A stretch of 9,932 nucleotides of DNA, from NCBI GenBank assembly GCA_000431975.1, contig HF988494.1:1-9932 (forward strand), written 5' to 3'. Below, in pieces: positions 7,141-9,932 of the stretch. The position numbers were made by a program, and so were the translations under genes. The DNA comes from Prevotella sp. CAG:924 (lineage in GTDB: Bacteria; Bacteroidota; Bacteroidia; Bacteroidales; Bacteroidaceae). The notes below the pieces were generated by a model, which was not told where the DNA came from, did no database searches, and saw nothing but the letters and a program-made list of their open reading frames with translations. How positions within the stretch are numbered: the first letter of the stretch is position 1; each line of letters begins with the position of its first letter.

Positions 7141-9170
7141 TCTTCATCATCCTTTGCTCTACTCTTTCAGCACAGGCAGATGAATATACGGCGCAGCAGC
7201 TGCTACGCCGTATCTATGCCTATGCCGCCAGTGTGCCGCCCATGTCGGATGACACGCTGGAGACTTATGCCTACATGCGCTACAGCCTCCATGTGCAGAA
7301 GCGCAACTGGACGCTCATGGCCGTTCCTACCATGTATGCCCTGGCTCACGGAAAACAACGGCAATATGTGGGCGAGAGCCTGCTCAGGCTCCGCAGCAGG
7401 GGTAGTAAGGTGTTTGCCACCGACCAGCTGCTCAGTGTCGGGAACATTCCCCATCACCGGCAGGTGCTTCCCAGCATGATCGGCTACACAACCCCTACGA
7501 TCTATCAGCCCACGATCGTGAAGGACTATATCCTCTCTCCATTTTGTAAGGAGAACAGGAAGTTCTACCATTATCAAGTGATCCCCCTCTTCAACGGCAC
7601 GTCGCTGCTGCGCTTCAAGCCACGGAGGGTCAATACGCAGCTCGTAAGGGGAGAGGCCGATGTCGACACCGAGACGGGAAGGATCATCTCCTGTACGTTG
7701 CATGGCGAATACGACATGATCAACTTTACGGTGGAGATGGTGATGAACGAGGAGAAGCCGTTGTCCCTCACGCCCCATATCTGTACGGTGAGAGGCAATT
7801 TTAAGTTTCTCGGCAATCTGGTGGCAGGACTGTATCATGTGCATTTTGGCCTGTCGGCTCCGGACAGTACCCTCCTTACCAATCCTCACGACCATCGTAG
7901 CATGGGAGTGCTGCGGCCCGACTCCCTGCCTTTGGCCGACCGCCAGATCTTCATGGAAGTGTACCGACGGCAGGAAGCCGCTGACTCGCTGAAGAAAAAT
8001 GAAAGTGTCAAGGAAAAGAAACGCGATCTGAAATATTATCTCTGGAACGTCATTGGAGATAATGTCGTCAACAGTGTGAAGAGCCATTTCGGCAATAACA
8101 ACCAGGGCTACGTACGTCTGAATCCTATTCTCAATCCCCTCTATATGGGATACGACCATAAACGGGGATTCATCTATAAGTTTGATATCCGCGCCTCTTA
8201 TCTGCCTACCGCCAATCGGGAACTGTCGCTGCGCGTGAAGGCCGGATACTCTTTCAAACAGCGGCAGCTCTACTATCAGATACCGTTTTTCTTCTACTAC
8301 AATAAGCGCAGAAACGGATATATCCGGCTGGAGATCTCGAACGGCAACCATATCAAGAACAACTATCTGGAGCAGCATATACGGGAGCAGTATCCCTTTA
8401 TCGAAGAGATTGAGAAGGGAGACGGCACGTGGCGGCTCAATGAGTTTAAGCGTAACGAGACCCGGCTGCTGTTCAACTACGACATCTCCGACTATGTCAG
8501 CTTTCAGGTAGGTGGGTTTTACAAAGATTATAAGGCGATAAACAGTATGGCTTTCGACCGGCTCGGATGGCAGAAGATCTATCGTTCTGTCTCTCCGTTC
8601 CTTGAGCTGCAGCTGCGGCCGTGGGGATGGAAGGGGCCTTTCTTCACGATGGACTATGACCGTGCCATCAAGAATATCCTGCGGAGCAATATGGAGTATG
8701 AACGCTGGGAGGCCAACGCTGAGTATATCCATCATCTCGACCGTCTGCAGTCGCTTCAGATGCGGTTAGGTTTCGGATTTTATACCAAAGGCTCGAACAC
8801 CAACTACTTCCTTGACTATGAGAATTTCCGGGAAAACAACTTACCCGGCGGATGGAATGACGACTGGTCGGGCGAGTTTGAATTGCTGAACGGTGATGAC
8901 TACAACTATTCCAACTATTATATACGTGCCAATCTGACCTATGAGAGTCCGTTGCTTCTTTTCAGCCGTATTCCCTGGGCAGGCCATTATATAGAGTTGG
9001 AGCGCATCTATATATCGGCGCTTGATGTGAAAAATATCCATCCTTATGTCGAGGCAGGTTATGGATTTACCACCCGTCTTTTCTCCATCGGCGTGTTTAC
9101 CGCTTTCCGTCAGGGCAAGTTTGACGGCTTCGGTTGTAAATGGGGCTTTGAGCTGTTCCGGAAGTGGTGA
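7113..9170 (+). CDS. DUF5686-like outer-membrane-associated protein
   Basis: A 685-residue exported protein. Residues 1-22 form a signal peptide: basic MAGIKR, a hydrophobic core (7-19) and likely cleavage after AQA. The mature N-terminal half (to about 300) includes a helical start and a strand-rich stretch, LVRGEADVDTETGRI (177-191), resembling the soluble part of DUF5686 proteins. From about 330 to the end, alternating aromatic and polar strands and a final FELFRKW ending in an aromatic residue indicate a C-terminal beta-barrel. The stretch around 565-665 (a YxIRANLTYESPLLL-type strand, then HPYVEAGYGF) resembles the DUF5686 C-terminus. Unlike many relatives, it lacks the N-terminal carboxypeptidase-regulatory-like beta-sandwich. 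The molecular function of the family is not known to me. The start overlaps ABC-F by 28 bases, and alternative downstream ATGs would lose the signal peptide. The family call comes from recalled pattern and was not searched; a different Bacteroidota barrel family remains possible. Confidence 0.7.
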   Translation: MAGIKRVGIIFIILCSTLSAQADEYTAQQLLRRIYAYAASVPPMSDDTLETYAYMRYSLHVQKRNWTLMAVPTMYALAHGKQRQYVGESLLRLRSRGSKVFATDQLLSVGNIPHHRQVLPSMIGYTTPTIYQPTIVKDYILSPFCKENRKFYHYQVIPLFNGTSLLRFKPRRVNTQLVRGEADVDTETGRIISCTLHGEYDMINFTVEMVMNEEKPLSLTPHICTVRGNFKFLGNLVAGLYHVHFGLSAPDSTLLTNPHDHRSMGVLRPDSLPLADRQIFMEVYRRQEAADSLKKNESVKEKKRDLKYYLWNVIGDNVVNSVKSHFGNNNQGYVRLNPILNPLYMGYDHKRGFIYKFDIRASYLPTANRELSLRVKAGYSFKQRQLYYQIPFFFYYNKRRNGYIRLEISNGNHIKNNYLEQHIREQYPFIEEIEKGDGTWRLNEFKRNETRLLFNYDISDYVSFQVGGFYKDYKAINSMAFDRLGWQKIYRSVSPFLELQLRPWGWKGPFFTMDYDRAIKNILRSNMEYERWEANAEYIHHLDRLQSLQMRLGFGFYTKGSNTNYFLDYENFRENNLPGGWNDDWSGEFELLNGDDYNYSNYYIRANLTYESPLLLFSRIPWAGHYIELERIYISALDVKNIHPYVEAGYGFTTRLFSIGVFTAFRQGKFDGFGCKWGFELFRKW

Positions 9171-9660
9171 TGACTATAAAAGAAGGCCTTATCGTCAGAG
9201 ACTCGGAGTCTGCGGATGGCCGTTGACTTTTCTTTGCGGAGAGGAACATGAGATAGGAGGAAACGGGACGGAAGGCAGACCGGTCATGCTCCGAAAGAGA
9301 ATTTGTCTCTGAACGGACGCCTGGCAGCTTACCATGAAGAGACTGGAGGTGGTGTCAGGATCTGATAGGACGGTGAGTCTGCGGTGATAGCAGGTGATAA
9401 TATTTCATAAACGGATAGGCTATGAGGATTATTGACAAGGGTTGATGCGATATCTATGTTATTAAAATGCTATGAGATGGAAAAAGGAAGCATCGTAATG
9501 ACCCCAGCCTGCTTCTCGACGGAATGAATTCATAATGAAACATATCACGGCATAATGATGAATAAATGGCATAAAATGGTTTAAAAATCTATTTTCTGGC
9601 GTTTTTCTTGCTCTATATTTATTGTTATCCTACAATTATTGCGCAGATATTTTTTTAATT
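9171..9660. other. Gene-free stretch after the DUF5686 gene
   Basis: About 490 bases without a convincing gene on either strand. The left part (to about 9400) has coding-like base composition but many stops in all frames, which could be decayed sequence. Composition then becomes steadily AT-rich. An 18-codon frame starting at 9170 (TGATG overlap with the preceding stop) ends at 9226 and looks accidental. AGACTC-G-GAGTCT (9199-9211) is a small palindrome without a T run, so I see no convincing terminator for the operon here. Confidence 0.6.
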
Positions 9661-9673
9661 GATTTTTTTATCG

Positions 9674-9681
9674 TAACTTTG
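9674..9681 (+). promoter_or_regulatory. Promoter -7 element for the candidate RNA gene
   Basis: TAACTTTG fits TAnnTTTG and lies in a very AT-rich stretch. The -33 position (about 9651-9654) reads TTTT rather than TTTG, a three-of-four match. The predicted start is near 9686-9689. Confidence 0.6.
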
Positions 9682-9686
9682 CATCG

Positions 9687-9879
9687 GTAAAAAGAGAAAC
9701 TGAGGGTAACGAAATGAAACGGAGTCCCTTCCGTTTTCGATCTCCCCCTCTAACTTCCATGTTGTGCAATGACCTTAGAATGACATTAGGATTCTCTCTA
9801 TAATTTATAACGGTTAGTTTATTAAGTAAAATCTTTGTATTAGCATGAAGGGATTGGCCGGGAGGTTGATCCCTTTTTT
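9687..9879 (+). ncRNA. Candidate small RNA or attenuated leader of about 190 nt
   Basis: A promoter-like element at 9674-9681 and a strong terminator at 9848-9879 bound a segment with no good protein gene. A 5' stem-loop domain is possible: GAGGG (9702-9706) with CCCTC (9746-9750), CGA with TCG, and AAACGGA (9717-9723) with TCCGTTT (9730-9736) around a six-base loop. A second hairpin pairs AGAAT (9777-9781) with ATTCT (9791-9795). A 29-codon frame (9714-9803) lies within it but has no ribosome-binding site or recognisable product. Length and termination would suit an independent structured RNA; 6S RNA is one untested idea, and I do not recognise the family. Alternatively it is the leader of a gene beginning beyond 9880. 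Boundaries are inferred. Confidence 0.45.
9848..9879 (+). terminator. Intrinsic (Rho-independent) terminator
   Basis: AAGGGATTGGCC (9848-9859) pairs with GGTTGATCCCTT (9864-9875) as an uninterrupted 12-base-pair stem, including three G-U pairs. It is capped by the GNRA-type tetraloop GGGA (9860-9863). Six T residues (9874-9879) follow, the first two shared with the stem base. There is no T run on the opposite side, so it acts on rightward transcripts. It is the best terminator in the window. Confidence 0.88.
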
Positions 9880-9932
9880 CATGGTCAGATGCAAGGAGGA
9901 TGCGGGGAATTTTGGCTCACCCGATAAATATA

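Noticed and set aside
7203..8735. Open frame of 510 codons on the minus strand, antisense to the DUF5686-like gene
   Set aside because: The plus-strand frame has a signal peptide, barrel features and operon context. The antisense product shows no recognisable motif and reflects codon bias.
9170..9226. Eighteen-codon frame overlapping the DUF5686 stop codon (TGATG)
   Set aside because: The coupled-looking start is suggestive, but the frame is very short, has no ribosome-binding site and no family resemblance.
9206..9384. Ten-base direct repeat GAGTCTGCGG at 9206-9215 and 9375-9384
   Set aside because: A single ten-base match in a region this long is reasonably likely by chance, and the flanks do not match.
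9487..9515. Inverted repeat GAAGCA/TGCTTC with a 17-base loop
   Set aside because: Six-base arms with a long loop and no T run are expected by chance.
9830..9837. Second promoter-like motif AATCTTTG
   Set aside because: It has one mismatch to the -7 consensus and no -33 element, and the transcript would begin just before the terminator stem at 9848.

Overview
The window looks like a chromosomal segment of a Bacteroidota bacterium, most probably order Bacteroidales and Prevotella-like. Three things support this: promoters of the TAnnTTTG type (TATCTTTG occurs twice, each at the right place for a flanking gene), mostly absent Shine-Dalgarno sequences, and a DUF5686-type envelope protein, a family characteristic of this phylum. 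Coding regions are fairly GC-rich and the intergenic DNA is clearly AT-rich. I saw no transposase, integrase, phage gene, CRISPR array, tRNA or rRNA.

Layout. (1) 53-2776, minus strand: a complete pyruvate, phosphate dikinase (ppdK). (2) 2777-3120: a divergent intergenic region with a ppdK promoter facing left, an rlmD promoter facing right, and two adjacent palindromes just upstream of the ppdK promoter. (3) 3121-9170, plus strand: four genes in tight order. These are an RlmD-type 23S rRNA uracil-C5 methyltransferase, the GTPase EngB (YihA/YsxC), an ABC-F ATPase, and a DUF5686-like outer-membrane-associated protein. EngB and ABC-F abut (TAA then ATG), and ABC-F overlaps the DUF5686 gene by 28 bases, so the last three are almost certainly cotranscribed. 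A strong hairpin lies between rlmD and engB. (4) 9171-9932: about 760 bases with no convincing protein gene. Its right part carries a promoter-like motif followed about 190 bases later by a textbook intrinsic terminator, so it probably encodes a small RNA or an attenuated leader.

The plus-strand genes share a ribosome theme: rRNA modification, 50S assembly GTPase, ribosome-associated ATPase. The envelope protein at the end is coupled to them by overlap rather than by obvious function. ppdK is a separate central-carbon unit (interconversion of PEP and pyruvate with AMP/PPi and ATP/Pi).

The protein-coding content is ordinary housekeeping. The least explained parts are the candidate RNA gene at about 9687-9879 and the paired palindromes at 2959-2996.
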